A stretch of 64,000 nt of DNA from Nematostella vectensis (lineage: Eukaryota; Cnidaria; Anthozoa; Actiniaria; Edwardsiidae), in NCBI RefSeq assembly GCF_932526225.1, contig NC_064038.1:870001-934000 (forward strand). The letters run 5' to 3'. The notes under the pieces were generated by a model, which saw only the letters and a program-made list of their open reading frames with translations, had not been told where the DNA came from and did not search any database. Made by a program: the position numbers and the translations under genes. Below, one piece after another: positions 25,701 to 40,787 of this stretch (positions are counted from its first letter, which is position 1; every line of letters begins with the position of its first letter).

Positions 25701-28700
25701 GAGGAAGTAAACAAGTATGTGAACTTTAATGTTCTATTTGAAGGGGTGCATTTTGTACAGGGAAGCATACATAGAATGCTTAACTGGTGGAGAGGGAAGA
25801 GGTAAAAGTTTATTGAGCATAATTTCAACAATAGCAGGGGGAAGAGAGGGGCACTCTCTTCATACAATATTGCAGTTGTTACCTATTATTAAATAAGTTT
25901 GTAAAATGTCTTTGTTTATTAAGCAAGGTCTATTTCTGAGACAAGCAAACTCAAGTAAGGCTGTTGAAATAACAGGTGAGTGTTAAAAGAAAAACAATTA
26001 TCTGATTAGAAAACTACTGTAGATTCCTTTGCACCAAAATAAGAACAAACTTCATTTTGTTTGTTATTTATGAGGAACGAGATGAGCTCTACAAAGCCAT
26101 AAAGAAATATGTATTGCTCATCTAAATCATACAAGTAAATGATAATATTAAAAAAGAACTACTGTTAGTAATTAGAGTGGTTTTCATTAACCCGTGAAAC
26201 AAAGTGTGATAGTTAAACGGTAATAGTTAGTAAAACACAAAAAAGTACAATAGAATCAGATCACCACAAAGTGTAATACGCTAAAGCGTAGTTCACGGGT
26301 TAATGAAGGTTTTGACATTTCAACCTTACATCCACATGAAAGTAATGCCTAATATCGAGTGCCCTACAGTAAGTGTTTTGCAGTCAAGTTGTTTTCTGTT
26401 AGTAGGTAAAAAAATATTCTAAATAATAGTAATCATAGCTATGGTCACCACTTACACATATAGAACTTGTAATGAAAAGAAAGAAAACAAATATATATAT
26501 GCAGTCAAACAACAGAATTGCATGATAACCTTGAATATATTGAATAAAGGACTGCAAAAAAAACATCTTTTGTACTAGTTGCTTGAATTGACCCTTGGCT
26601 ATTTTTAGCTGAATTCCCCTCCCCCTCTAAAAAAGAAAATAATAATAATAATAATAGAACAAAACTAAAAAGAAAACAAACACAACAGAGACCCCCACCA
26701 ACAATTTTGATTTTTTTTACTTTCCTTTAAAAGGGGAGTGTCATGGTTAAGAGATTTGCAATAGCTCTAGAGCCCTGACACAATGATTTTCAGTGAAATT
26801 CTAATACTGACTTATGAGCTTTTGGTACATGTGGGAGACTTTAAACAAAACAAAAAAAATGACCACAAACTGTCAATTAACATAGTTTTCAATATCATAT
26901 TGCATATTATTTAAAAAGGTATTGACAGCTTTTAAAAAGTTCAACTGTTTGTAGACACTTAAAAGCCTACAATAATCACTGACTCCAGACATGCGCAGTA
27001 CTATGCTGCTGTCCATTTAAAGTAAAATACAGCTTTACTTAGTCAGCGTAGACAAAATTGCGGATTTTGTCAATATTCTAATATGAATATGTCAATAATC
27101 TCCCCCCTTACGTCTTTATTTCTATTTATTTTATGATTTTCACATGATACCAAAACAGCGTCTTTTTTCTTCGCTAATTTGATGTCATGTACACAATAAA
27201 AGAGATGCGCCCGTGCGCATGGCGAGTCCCCAAGGGACCCAAGACGCCCACATAGACCTCTATTTTTTTGTCATCCACAATCTCGGCGAGCTGTGCGTGG
27301 CGTAACCGTATTACAGGCCTGGGATCCTGGTTATTGTCCTCCCCATTAATGCGCGGGTTGGGATAACCTTGCAAGAGTGTTGTACAGCATATTCGCTCGG
27401 AAATATCGGTGCTTGGGGCCTTCGGGTTCTTTACAGCCTTCCGTAAAAGCCTTGTGCTGCCACACCGATTGGGTAATCCGTATGTATGGTTTCCGTTTTG
27501 TTCTTCAGACCGGGTTCGATACCATGCCAATGGGCTTTTTTTTTATTCGTTTTCTTTCTTTGTGCTTGACCCCCTTAATCCTGATTTGTTTTGCGCAAAA
27601 ATAATAAAAAAAAGTGAGTTTGCAAAATAAGCTTGCTAGATTTATTGATTATATGTATTCAATTTGTTCCTAGGAAGTTAACAAAAAACACAAAGCAAAG
27701 AGTTTGAGGAAGTAAACAAGTATGTGAACATTAATGTTCTATTTGAAGGGGCGCATTTTGTACAGGGAAGCATACATAGAATGCTTAACTGGTGGAGAGG
27801 GGAGAGGTAACAGTTTATTGAGCATAATGTCAACAATAGCAGGGGAAGGGAGGGGCACTCTCTTCATACAATATTGCAGTTGTTACCTATTATTAAATAA
27901 GTTTGTAAGATATATTTGTTTATTAAGCAAGGTCTATTTCTGAGACAAGCAAACTCAAGTAAGAGCTGTTGAAATAACAGGTGAGTGTTAAAAAAAAACA
28001 ATTATCTGATTAGAACACTACTGTAGATTCCTTTGCACCAAATAAGAACAATCTTCATTTTGTTTGTTATTTATGAGGAACGAGATGAGCTCTACAAGGC
28101 CAAGAAGAAATATGTATTGCTCATCTAAATTATACAAGTAAATAATAATATTAAAAAAGAATTACTGTAAGTAATTAGAGTGGTTTTCATTAACCCGTGA
28201 AACAAAGTGTGATAGTTAAACGGTAATAGTTAGTAAAACACAAAAAAGAACAATAGAATCAGATCACAACAAAGTGTAATACGCTAAAGCGTAGTTCACT
28301 GGTTAATGAAGGTTTTGACATTTCAACCTTACATCCACATGAAAGTAATGCCTAATATCGAGTGCCCTACAGTAAGTGTTTTGCAGTCAAGTTGTTTTCT
28401 TTTAGTAGGTAAAAAATCATTCTAAATAATAGTAATCATAGCTATGGTCACCACTTACACATATAGAACTTGTAATGAAAAGAAAGAAAAAATATATATA
28501 TATGCAGTCAAACAACAGAATTGCATGATAACCTTGAATATATTGAATAAAGGACTGCAAAAAAACATTTTTTGTACTAGTTGCTTGAATTGACCCTTGG
28601 CTATTTTTAGCTGAATTCCCCTCCCCCTAAAAAAAAAAATAATAATAATAGAACAAAACTAAAAAGAAAACAAAAACAACAGAGACCCCCACCAACAATT

Positions 28701-28765
28701 TTGATTTTTTTTACTTTCCTTTAAAAGGGGAGCGTCATGGTTAAGAGATTTGCAATAGCTCTAGA
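16784..28765. repeat. Three-unit block duplicated in tandem (units 9-11 and 12-14)
   Basis: Units 9, 10, 11 correspond to units 12, 13, 14 at an offset of about 5.99 kb. Marker variants are GCGGTTTGGG with TTCGTTCGG in cores 9 and 12, GGGATTTTTTTT in cores 10 and 13, and CGATACCATG in cores 11 and 14. Agreement is weaker at the front of unit 12, which instead matches the fronts of units 15 and 19, so the exchange point lies inside a unit. Confidence 0.8.
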
Positions 28766-31700
28766 GCCCTGACACAATGAACTTCAGTGAAATTCTAGTA
28801 CTGACTTATGAGCTTTTGGTACATGTGGGAGACTTTAAACAACAAAAAAAAATGACCACAAACTGTCCATTAACATAGTTTTCAATATAATATTGCATAT
28901 TATTTAATATGGTATTGACAGCTTTTAAAAAGTTCAACTGTTTGCAGACACTTAAAAGCCTACAATAAACACTGACTCCAGACATGCGCAGTACTATGCT
29001 GCTGCCCCTTCAAAATACAGCTTTACTTAGTCAGCGTAGACAATATTGCGGATTTTGTCAATATTCTAATATGAATATGTCAATATTCTCCCCCCTTACG
29101 TCTTTATTTCTATTTATTTTATGCTTTTCACATGATACCAAAACAGCGTCTTTTTTCTTCGCTAATTTGATGTCATGTACACAATAAAAGAGATGCGCCC
29201 GTGCGCATGGCGAGTCCCCAAGGGACCCAAGACGCCCAAATAGACCTCTATTTTTTGTCATCCACAATCTAGGCGAGCTGTGCGTGGCGTAACCGTATTA
29301 CAGGCCTGGGATCCTGGTTATTGTCCTCCCCATTAAAGCGCGGGTTGGGATAACCTTGCAAGAGTGTTGTACAGCTAATTCGCTCGGAAATATCGGTGCT
29401 TGGGGCCTTCGGGTTCTTTACAGCCTTCTGTAAAAGCCTTGTGCTGCCATACCGATTGGGTAATCCGTATGTATGGTTTCCGTTTTGTTCTTCAGACCGG
29501 GTTCGATCCCAGACCAATTTGCTTTTTTTTTTAGTTCGTTTTTTTTTTCTTTGTGCTGGACCCCCTTAATCCTGATAGGTTTTGCGCGAAAATAATAAAA
29601 AAAAGTGAGTTTGCAAAATAAGCTTGCTAGATTTATTGATTATATGTATTCAATTTTTTCCTAGGAAGTTAACAAAAAACACAAAGCAAAGAGTTTGAGG
29701 AAGTAAACAAGTATGTGAACTTTAATGTTCTATTTGAAGGGGTGCATTTTGTACAGGGAAGCATACATAGAATGCTTAACTGGTGGAGAGGGAAGAGGTA
29801 AAAGTTTATTGAGCATAATTTCAACAATAGCAGGGGGAAGAGAGGGGCACTCTCTTCATACAATATTGCAGTTGTTACCTATTATTAAATAAGTTTGTAA
29901 CATGTCTTTGTTTATTAAGCAAGGTCTATTTCTGAGACAAGCAAACTCAAGTAAGGCTGTTGAAATAACAGGTGAGTGTTAAAAGAAAAACAATTATCTG
30001 ATTAGAAAACTACTGTAGATTCCTTTGCACCAAAATAAGAAGAAACTTCATTTTGTTTGTTATTTATGAGGAACGAGATGAGCTCTACAAAGCCATAAAG
30101 AAATATGTATTGCTCATCTAAATTATACAAGTAAATAATAATATTAAAAAAGAACTACTGTAAGTAATTAGAGTGGTTTTCATTAACCCGTGAAACAAAG
30201 TGTGATAGTTAAACGGTAATAGTTAGTAAAACACAAAAAAGAACAATAGAATCAGATCACCACAAAGTGTAGTACGCTAAAGAGTAGTTCACGGGTTAAT
30301 GAAGGTTTTGACATTTCAACCTTACATCCACATGAAAGTAATGCCTAATATCGAGTGCCCTACAGTAAGTGTTTTGCAGTCAAGTTGTTTTCTGTTAGTA
30401 GGTAAAAAAATATTCTAAATAATAGTAATCATAGCTATGGTCACCACTTACACATATAGAACTTGTAATGAAAAGAAAGAAAAAAAAATATATATATATG
30501 CAGTCAAACAACAGAATTGCATGATAACCTTGAATATATTGAATAAAGGACTGCAAAAAAACATCTTTTGTACTAGTTGCTTGAATTGACCCTTGGCTAT
30601 TTTTAGCTGAATTCCCCTCCCCCTCTAAAAAAGCAAATAATAATAATAATAATAGAACAAAACTAAAAAGAAAACAAACACAACAGAGACCCCCACCAAC
30701 AATTTTGATTTTGTTTACTTTCCTTTAAAGGGGGAGTGTCATGTTTAAGAGATTTGCAATAGCTCTAGAGCCCTGACACAATGAACTTCAGTGAAATTCT
30801 AATACTGACTTATGAGCTTTTGGTACATGTTGGAGACTTTAAACAAAACAAAAAAAATGACCACAAACTGTCCATTAACATAGTTTTCAATATAATATTG
30901 CATATTATTTAATAAGGTATTGACAGCTTTTAAAAAGTTCAACTGTTTGTAGACACTTAAAAGCCTACAGTAAACACTGACTCCAGACATGCGCAGTACT
31001 ATGTTGCTGCCCCTTTAAAGTAAAATACAGCTTTACTTAGTCAGCGTAGACAAAATTGCGGATTTTGTCAATACTGTAATATGAAAATGTCAATATTCTC
31101 CCCCCTTACGTCTTTATTTCTATTTATTTTATGATTTTCACATGATACCAAAACACAGCGTCTTTTTTCTTCGCTAATTTGATGTCATGTACACAATAAA
31201 AGAGATTCGCCCGTGCGCCTGGCGAGTCCCCAAGGGACCCAAGACGCCCAAATAGACCTCTATTTTTTGTCATCCACAATCTCGGCGAGCTGTGCGTGGC
31301 GTAACCGTATTACAGGCCTGGGATCCTGGTTATTGTCCTCCACATTAATGCGCGGGTTGGGATAACCTTGCAAGAGTGTTGTACAGCATATTCGCTCGGA
31401 AATATCGGTGCTTGGGGCCTTCGGGTTCTTTACAGCCTTCCGTAAAAGCCTTGTGCTGCCATACCGATTGGGTAATCCGTATGTATGGTTTCCGTTTTGT
31501 TCTTCAGACCGGGTTCGATCCCAGGCCAATGGGCTTTTTTTTTAATTCGTTTTTTTTTCTTTGTGCTGGACCCCCTTAATCCTGATAGGTTTTGCGCAAA
31601 AATAATAAAAAAAAAGTGAGTTTGCAAAATAAGCTTGCTAGATTTATTGATTATATGTATTCAATTTGTTCCTAGGAAGTTAACAAAAAACAAAAAGGAA

Positions 31701-34700
31701 AGAGTTTGAGGAAGTAAACAAGTATGTGAACTTTAATGTTCTATTTGAAGGGGTGCATTTTGTACAGGGAAGCATACATAGAATGCTTAACTGGTGGAGA
31801 GGGGAGAGGTAACAGTTTATTGAGCATAATGTCAACAATAGCAGGGGGAAGGGAGGGGCACTCTCTTCATACAATATTGCAGTTGTTACCTATTATTAAA
31901 TAAGTTTGTAACATGTCTTTGTTTATTAAGCAAGGTCTATTTCTGAGACAAGCAAACTCAAGTTAGGCTGTTGAAATAACAGGTGAGTGTTAAAAGAAAA
32001 ACAATTATCTGATTAGAAAACTACTGTAGATTCCTTTGCACCAAAATAAGAACAAAATACATTTTGTTTGTTATTTATGAGGAACGAGATGAGCTCTACA
32101 AAGCCATAAAGAAATATGTATTGCTCATCTAAATTATACAAATAAATAATAATATTAAAAAAGAACTACTGTAAGTAATTAGAGTGGTTTTCATTAACCC
32201 GTGAAACAAAGTGTGATAGTTAAACGGTAATAGTTAGTAAAACACAAAAAAGTACAATAGAATCAGATCACCACAAAGTGTAGTACGCTAAAGCGTAGTT
32301 CACGTGTTAATGAAGGTTTTGACATTTCAACCTTACATCCACATTAAAGTAATGTCTAATATCGAGTGCCCTACAGTAAGTGTTTTGCAGTCAAGTTGTT
32401 TTCTGTTAGTAGGTAAAAAAATATTCTAAATAATAGTAATCATAGCTATGGTCACCACTTACACATATAGAACTTGTAATGAAAAGAAAGAAAACAAATA
32501 TATATATGCAGTCAAACAACAGAATTGCATGATAACCTTGAATATATTGAATAAAGGACTGCAAAAAAACATCTTTTGTACTAGTTGCTTGAATTGACCC
32601 TTGGCTATTTTTAGCTGAATTCCCCTCCCCCTCTAAAAAAGAAAATAATAATAATAATAATAGAACAAAACTAAAAAGAAAACAAACACAACAGAGACCC
32701 CCACCAACAATTTTGATTTTTTTTACTTTCCTTTAAAAGGGGAGTGTCATGGTTAAGAGATTTGCAATAGCTCTAGAGCCCTGACACAATGAACTTCAGT
32801 GAAATTCTAATACTGACTTATGAGCTTTTGGTACATGTGGGAGACTTTAAACAAAACAAAAAAAATGACCACAAACTGTCAATTAACATAGTTTTCAATA
32901 TAATATTGCATATTATTTAATAAGGTATTGACAGCTTTTAAAAAGTTCAACTGTTTGTAGACACTTAAAAGCCTACAATAATCACTGACTCCAGACATGC
33001 GCAGTACTATGCTGCTGTCCATTTAAAGTAAAATACAGCTTTACTTAGTCAGCGTAGACAAAATTGCGGATTTTGTCAATATTCTAATATGAATATGTCA
33101 ATAATCTCCCCCCTTACGTCTTTATTTCTATTTATTTTATGATTTTCACATGATACCAAAACAGCGTCTTTTTTCTTCGCTAATTTGATGTCATGTACAC
33201 AATAAAAGAGATGCGCCCGTGCGCATGGCGAGTCCCCAAGGGACCCAAGACGCCCACATAGACCTCTATTTTTTTGTCATCCACAATCTCGGCGAGCTGT
33301 GCGTGGCGTAACCGTATTACAGGCCTGGGATCCTGGTTATTGTCCTCCCCATTAATGCGCGGGTTGGGATAACCTTGCAAGAGTGTTGTACAGCATATTC
33401 GCTCGGAAATATCGGTGCTTGGGGCCTTCGGGTTCTTTACAGCCTTCCGTAAAAGCCTTGTGCTGCCATACCGATTGGGTAATCCGTATGTATGGTTTCC
33501 GTTTTGTTCTTCAGACCGGGTTCGATACCATGCCAATGGGCTTTTTTTTTTATTCGTTTTCTTTCTTTATGCTTGACCCCCTTAATCCTGATTTGTTTTG
33601 CGCAAAAATAATAAAAAAAAGTGAGTTTGCAAAATAAGCTTGCTAGATTTATTGATTATATGTATTCAATTTGTTCCTAGGAAGTTAACAAAAAACACAA
33701 AGCAAAGAGTTTGAGGAAGTAAACAAGTATGTGAACATTAATGTTCTATTTGAAGGGGCGCATTTTGTACAGGGAAGCATACATAGAATGCTTAACTGGT
33801 GGAGAGGGGAGAGGTAACAGTTTATTGAGCATAATGTCAACAATGGCAGGGGGAAGGGAGGGGCACTCTCTTCATACAATATTGCAGTTGTTACCTATTA
33901 TTAAATAAGTTTGTAACATGTCTTTGTTTATTAAGCAAGGTCTATTTCTGAGACAAGCAAACTCAAGTTAGGCTGTTGAAATAACAGGTGAGTGTTAAAA
34001 GAAAAACAATTATCTGATTAGAAAACTACTGTAGATTCCTTTGCACCAAAATAAGAACAAACTTCATTTTGTTTGTTATTTATGAGGAACGAGATGAGCT
34101 CTACAAAGCCATAAAGAAATATGTATTGCTCATCTAAATTATACAAATAAATAATAATATTAAAAAAGAACTACTGTAAGTAATTAGAGTGGTTTTCATT
34201 AACCCGTGAAACAAAGTGTGATAGTTAAACGGTAATAGTTAGTAAAACACAAAAAAGTACAATAGAATCAGATCACCACAAAGTGTAGTACGCTAAAGCG
34301 TAGTTCACGTGTTAATGAAGGTTTTGACATTTCAACCTTACATCCACATGAAAGTAATGTCTAATATCGAGTGCCCTACAGTAAGTGTTTTGCAGTCAAG
34401 TTGTTTTCTGTTAGTAGGTAAAAAAATATTCTAAATAATAGTAATCATAGCTATGGTCACCACTTACACATATAGAACTTGTAATGAAAAGAAAGAAAAC
34501 AAATATATATATGCAGTCAAACAACAGAATTGCATGATAACCTTGAATATATTGAATAAAGGACTGCAAAAAAACATCTTTTGTACTAGTTGCTTGAATT
34601 GACCCTTGGCTATTTTTAGCTGAATTCCCCTCCCCCTCTAAAAAAGAAAATAATAATAATAATAATAGAACAAAACTAAAAAGAAAACAAACACAACAGA

Positions 34701-37700
34701 GACCCCCACCAACAATTTTGATTTTTTTTACTTTCCTTTAAAAGGGGAGTGTCATGGTTAAGAGATTTGCAATAGCTCTAGAGCCCTGACACAATGAACT
34801 TCAGTGAAATTCTAATACTGACTTATGAGCTTTTGGTACATGTGGGAGACTTTAAACAAAACAAAAAAAATGACCACAAACTGTCAATTAACATAGTTTT
34901 CAATATAATATTGCATATTATTTAATAAGGTATTGACAGCTTTTAAAAAGTTCAACTGTTTGTAGACACTTAAAAGCCTACAATAATCACTGACTCCAGA
35001 CATGCGCAGTACTATGCTGCTGTCCATTTAAAGTAAAATACAGCTTTACTTAGTCAGCGTAGACAAAATTGCGGATTTTGTCAATATTCTAATATGAATA
35101 TGTCAATAATCTCCCCCCTTACGTCTTTATTTCTATTTATTTTATGATTTTCACATGATACCAAAACAGCGTCTTTTTTCTTCGCTAATTTGATGTCATG
35201 TACACAATAAAAGAGATGCGCCCGTGCGCATGGCGAGTCCCCAAAGGACCCAAGACGCCCACATAGACCTCTATTTTTTTGTCATCCACAATCTCGGCGA
35301 GCTGTGCGTGGCGTAACCGTATTACAGGCCTGGGATCCTGGTTATTGTCCTCCCCATTAATGCGCGGGTTGGGATAACCTTGCAAGAGTGTTGTACAGCA
35401 TATTCGCTCGGAAATATCGGTGCTTGGGGCCTTCGGGTTCTTTACAGCCTTCCGTAAAAGCCTTGTGCTGCCATACCGATTGGGTAATCCGTATGTATGG
35501 TTTCCGTTTTGTTCTTCAGACCGGGTTCGATACCATGCCAATGGGCTTTTTTTTTTATTCGTTTTCTTTCTTTGTGCTTGACCCCCTTAATCCTGATTTG
35601 TTTTGCGCAAAAATAATAAAAAAAAGTGAGTTTGCAAAATAAGCTTGCTAGATTTATTGATTATATGTATTCAATTTGTTCCTAGGAAGTTAACAAAAAA
35701 CACAAAGCAAAGAGTTTGAGGAAGTAAACAAGTATGTGAACATTAATGTTCTATTTGAAGGGGCGCATTTTGTACAGGGAAGCATACATAGAATGCTTAA
35801 CTGGTGGAGAGGGGAGAGGTAACAGTTTATTGAGCATAATGTCAACAATAGCAGGGGAAGGGAGGGGCACTCTCTTCATACAATATTGCAGTTGTTACCT
35901 ATTATTAAATAAGTTTGTAAGATATATTTGTTTATTAAGCAAGGTCTATTTCTGAGACAAGCAAACTCAAGTAAGAGCTGTTGAAATAACAGGTGAGTGT
36001 TAAAAAAAAACAATTATCTGATTAGAACACTACTGTAGATTCCTTTGCACCAAATAAGAACAATCTTCATTTTGTTTGTTATTTATGAGGAACGAGATGA
36101 GCTCTACAAGGCCAAGAAGAAATATGTATTGCTCATCTAAATTATACAAGTAAATAATAATATTAAAAAAGAATTACTGTAAGTAATTAGAGTGGTTTTC
36201 ATTAACCCGTGAAACAAAGTGTGATAGTTAAACGGTAATAGTTAGTAAAACACAAAAAAGAACAATAGAATCAGATCACAACAAAGTGTAATACGCTAAA
36301 GCGTAGTTCACTGGTTAATGAAGGTTTTGACATTTCAACCTTACATCCACATGAAAGTAATGCCTAATATCGAGTGCCCTACAGTAAGTGTTTTGCAGTC
36401 AAGTTGTTTTCTTTTAGTAGGTAAAAAATCATTCTAAATAATAGTAATCATAGCTATGGTCACCACTTACACATATAGAACTTGTAATGAAAAGAAAGAA
36501 AAAATATATATATATGCAGTCAAACAACAGAATTGCATGATAACCTTGAATATATTGAATAAAGGACTGCAAAAAAACATTTTTTGTACTAGTTGCTTGA
36601 ATTGACCCTTGGCTATTTTTAGCTGAATTCCCCTCCCCCTCAAAAAAAAAATAATAATAATAGAACAAAACTAAAAAGAAAACAAAAACAACAGAAACCC
36701 CCACCAACAATTTTGATTTTTTTTACTATCCTTTTAAAGGGGAGCGTCATGGTTAAGAGATTTGCAATAGCTCTAGAGCCCTGACACAATGAACTTCAGT
36801 GAAATTCTAGTACTGACTTATGAGCTTTTGGTACATGTGGGAGACTTTAAACAAACAAAAAAAATGACCACAAACTGTCCATTAACATAGTTTTCAATAT
36901 AATATTGCATATTATTTAATATGGTATTGACAGCTTTTAAAAAGTTCAACTGTTTGTAGACACTTAAAAGCCTACAATAAACACTGACTCCAGACATGCG
37001 CAGTACTATGCTGCTGCCCCTTCAAAATACAGCTTTACTTAGTCAGCGTAGACAAAATTGCGGATTTTGTCAATATTCTAATATGAATATGTCAATATTC
37101 TCCCCCCTTACGTCTTTATTTCTATTTATTTTATGCTTTTCACATGATACCAAAACAGCGTCTTTTTTCTTCGCTAATTTGATGTCATGTACACAATAAA
37201 AGAGATGCGCCCGTGCGCATGGCGAGTCCCCAAGGGACCCAAGACGCCCAAATAGACCTCTATTTTTTGTCATCCACAATCTAGGCGAGCTGTGCGTGGC
37301 GTAACCGTATTACAGGCCTGGGATCCTGGTTATTGTCCTCCCCATTAAAGCGCGGGTTGGGATAACCTTGCAAGAGTGTTGTACAGCTAATTCGCTCGGA
37401 AATATCGGTGCTTGGGGCCTTCGGGTTCTTTACAGCCTTCTGTAAAAGCCTTGTGCTGCCATACCGATTGGGTAATCCGTATGTATGGTTTCCGTTTTGT
37501 TCTTCAGACCGGGTTCGATCCCAGACCAATTTGCTTTTTTTTTTAGTTCGTTTTTTTTTCTTTGTGCTGGACCCCCTTAATCCTGATAGGTTTTGCGCAA
37601 AAATAATAAAAAAAAGTGAGTTTGCAAAATAAGCTTGCTAGATTTATTGATTATATGTATTCAATTTGTTCCTAGGAAGTTAACAAAAAACACAAAGCAA

Positions 37701-40700
37701 AGAGTTTGAGGAAGTAAACAAGTATGTGAACTTTAATGTTCTATTTGAAGGGGTGCATTTTGTACAGGGAAGCATACATAGAATGCTTAACTGGTGGAGA
37801 GGGAAGAGGTAAAAGTTTATTGAGCATAATTTCAACAATAGCAGGGGGAAGAGAGGGGCACTCTCTTCATACAATATTGCAGTTGTTACCTATTATTAAA
37901 TAAGTTTGTAACATGTCTTTGTTTATTAAGCAAGGTCTATTTTTGAGACAAGCAAACTCAAGTAAGGCTGTTGAAATAACAGGTGAGTGTTAAAAGAAAA
38001 ACAATTATCTGATTAGAAAACTACTGTAGATTCCTTTGCACCAAAATAAGAAGAAACTTCATTTTGTTTGTTATTTATGAGGAACGAGATGAGCTCTACA
38101 AAGCCATAAAGAAATATGTATTGCTCATCTAAATTATACAAGTAAATAATAATATTAAAAAAGAACTACTGTAAGTAATTAGAGTGGTTTTCATTAACCC
38201 GTGAAACAAAGTGTGATAGTTAAACGGTAATAGTTAGTAAAACACAAAAAAGAACAATAGAATCAGATCACCACAAAGTGTAGTACGCTAAAGAGTAGTT
38301 CACGGGTTAATGAAGGTTTTGACATTTCAACCTTACATCCACATGAAAGTAATGCCTAATATCGAGTGCCCTACAGTAAGTGTTTTGCAGTCAAGTTGTT
38401 TTCTGTTAGTAGGTAAAAAAATATTCTAAATAATAGTAATCATAGCTATGGTCACCACTTACACATATAGAACTTGTAATGAAAAGAAAGAAAAAAATAT
38501 ATATATATATGCAGTCAAACAACAGAATTGCATGATAACCTTGAATATATTGAATAAAGGACTGCAAAAAAACATCTTTTGTACTAGTTGCTTGAATTGA
38601 CCCTTGGCTATTTTTAGCTGAATTCCCCTCCCCCTCTAAAAAAGCAAATAATAATAATAATAATAGAACAAAACTAAAAAGAAAACAAACACAACAGAGA
38701 CCCCCACCAACAATTTTGATTTTGTTTACTTTCCTTTAAAGGGGGAGTGTCATGTTTAAGAGATTTGCAATAGCTCTAGAGCCCTCACTCAATAACCTTC
38801 AGTGAAATTCTAATACTGACTTATGAGCTTTTGGTACATGTTGGAGACTTTAAACAAAACAAAAAAAATGACCACAAACTGTCCATTAACATAGTTTTCA
38901 ATATAATATTGCATATTATTTAATAAGGTATTGACAGCTTTTAAAAAGTTCAACTGTTTGTAGACACTTAAAAGCCTACAGTAAACACTGACTCCAGACA
39001 TGCGCAGTACTATGTTGCTGCCCCTTTAAAGTAAAATACAGCTTTACTTAGTCAGCGTAGACAAAATTGCGGATTTTGTCAATACTGTAATATGAAAATG
39101 TCAATATTCTCCCCCCTTACGTCTTTATTTCTATTTATTTTATGATTTTCACATGATACCAAAACACAGCGTCTTTTTTCTTCGCTAATTTGATGTCATG
39201 TACACAATAAAAGAGATTCGCCCGTGCGCCTGGCGAGTCCCCAAGGGACCCAAGACGCCCAAATAGACCTCTATTTTTTGTCATCCACAATCTCGGCGAG
39301 CTGTGCGTGGCGTAACCGTATTACAGGCCTGGGATCCTGGTTATTGTCCTCCACATTAATGCGCGGGTTGGGATAACCTTGCAAGAGTGTTGTACAGCAT
39401 ATTCGCTCGGAAATATCGGTGCTTGGGGCCTTCGGGTTCTTTACAGCCTTCCGTAAAAGCCTTGTGCTGCCATACCGATTGGGTAATCCGTATGTATGGT
39501 TTCCGTTTTGTTCTTCAGACCGGGTTCGATCCCAGGCCAATGGGCTTTTTTTTTAATTCGTTTTTTTTTCTTTGTGCTGGACCCCCTTAATCCTGATAGG
39601 TTTTGCGCAAAAATAATAAAAAAAAAGTGAGTTTGCAAAATAAGCTTGCTAGATTTATTGATTATATGTATTCAATTTGTTCCTAGGAAGTTAACAAAAA
39701 ACACAAAGCAAAGAGTTTGAGGAAGTAAACAAGTATGTGAACTTTAATGTTCTATTTGAAGGGGTGCATTTTGTACAGGGAAGCATACATAGAATGCTTA
39801 ACTGGTGGAGAGGGGAGAGGTAACAGTTTATTGAGCATAATGTCAACAATAGCAGGGGAAGGGAGGGGCACTCTCTTCATACAATATTGCAGTTGTTACC
39901 TATTATTAAATAAGTTTGTAACATGTCTTTGTTTATTAATCAAGGTCTATTTCTGAGACAAGCAAACTCAAGTTAGGCTGTTGAAATAACAGGTGAGTGT
40001 TAAAAGAAAAACAATTATCTGATTAGAAAACTACTGTAGATTCCTTTGCACCAAAATAAGAACAAACTTCATTTTGTTTGTTATTTATGAGGAACGAGAT
40101 GAGCTTTACAAAGCCATAAAGAAATATGTATTGCTCATCTAAATTATACAAATAAATAATAATATTAAAAAAGAACTACTGTAAGTAATTAGAGTGGTTT
40201 TCATTAACCCGTGAAACAAAGTGTGATAGTTAAACGGTAATAGTTAGTAAAACACAAAAAAGTACAATAGAATCAGATCACCACAAAGTGTAGTACGCTA
40301 AAGCGTAGTTCACGTGTTAATGAAGGTTTTGACATTTCAACCTTACATCCACATGAAAGTAATGTCTAATATCGAGTGCCCTACAGTAAGTGTTTTGCAG
40401 TCAAGTTGTTTTCTGTTAGTAGGTAAAAAAATATTCTAAATAATAGTAATCATAGCTATGGTCACCACTTACACATATAGAACTTGTAATGAAAAGAAAG
40501 AAAACAAATATATATATGCAGTCAAACAACAGAATTGCATGATAACCTTGAATATATTGAATAAAGGACTGCAAAAAAACATCTTTTGTACTAGTTGCTT
40601 GAATTGACCCTTGGCTATTTTTAGCTGAATTCCCCTCCCCCTCTAAAAAAGAAAATAATAATAATAATAATAGAACAAAACTAAAAAGAAAACAAAAACA

Positions 40701-40787
40701 ACAGAGACCCCCACCAACAATTTTGATTTTTTTTACTTTCCTTTAAAAGGGGAGTGTCATGGTTAAGAGATTTGCAATAGCTCTAGA
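26772..40787. repeat. Three-unit block repeated at 8.01 kb (units 14-16 and 18-20)
   Basis: Units 14, 15, 16 correspond to units 18, 19, 20 at offsets of 8010-8012 bp. Units 15 and 19 share a cluster of rare core changes (CTAGGCG, ATTAAAGCG, CAGCTAATTCG, CTTCTGTAAAAG, AGACCAATTTGC). Units 16 and 20 share AATACTGTAATATG and AAACACAGCG. Unit 17 lies between and resembles unit 18 in its core. The match ends near the start of unit 21. Confidence 0.8.
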
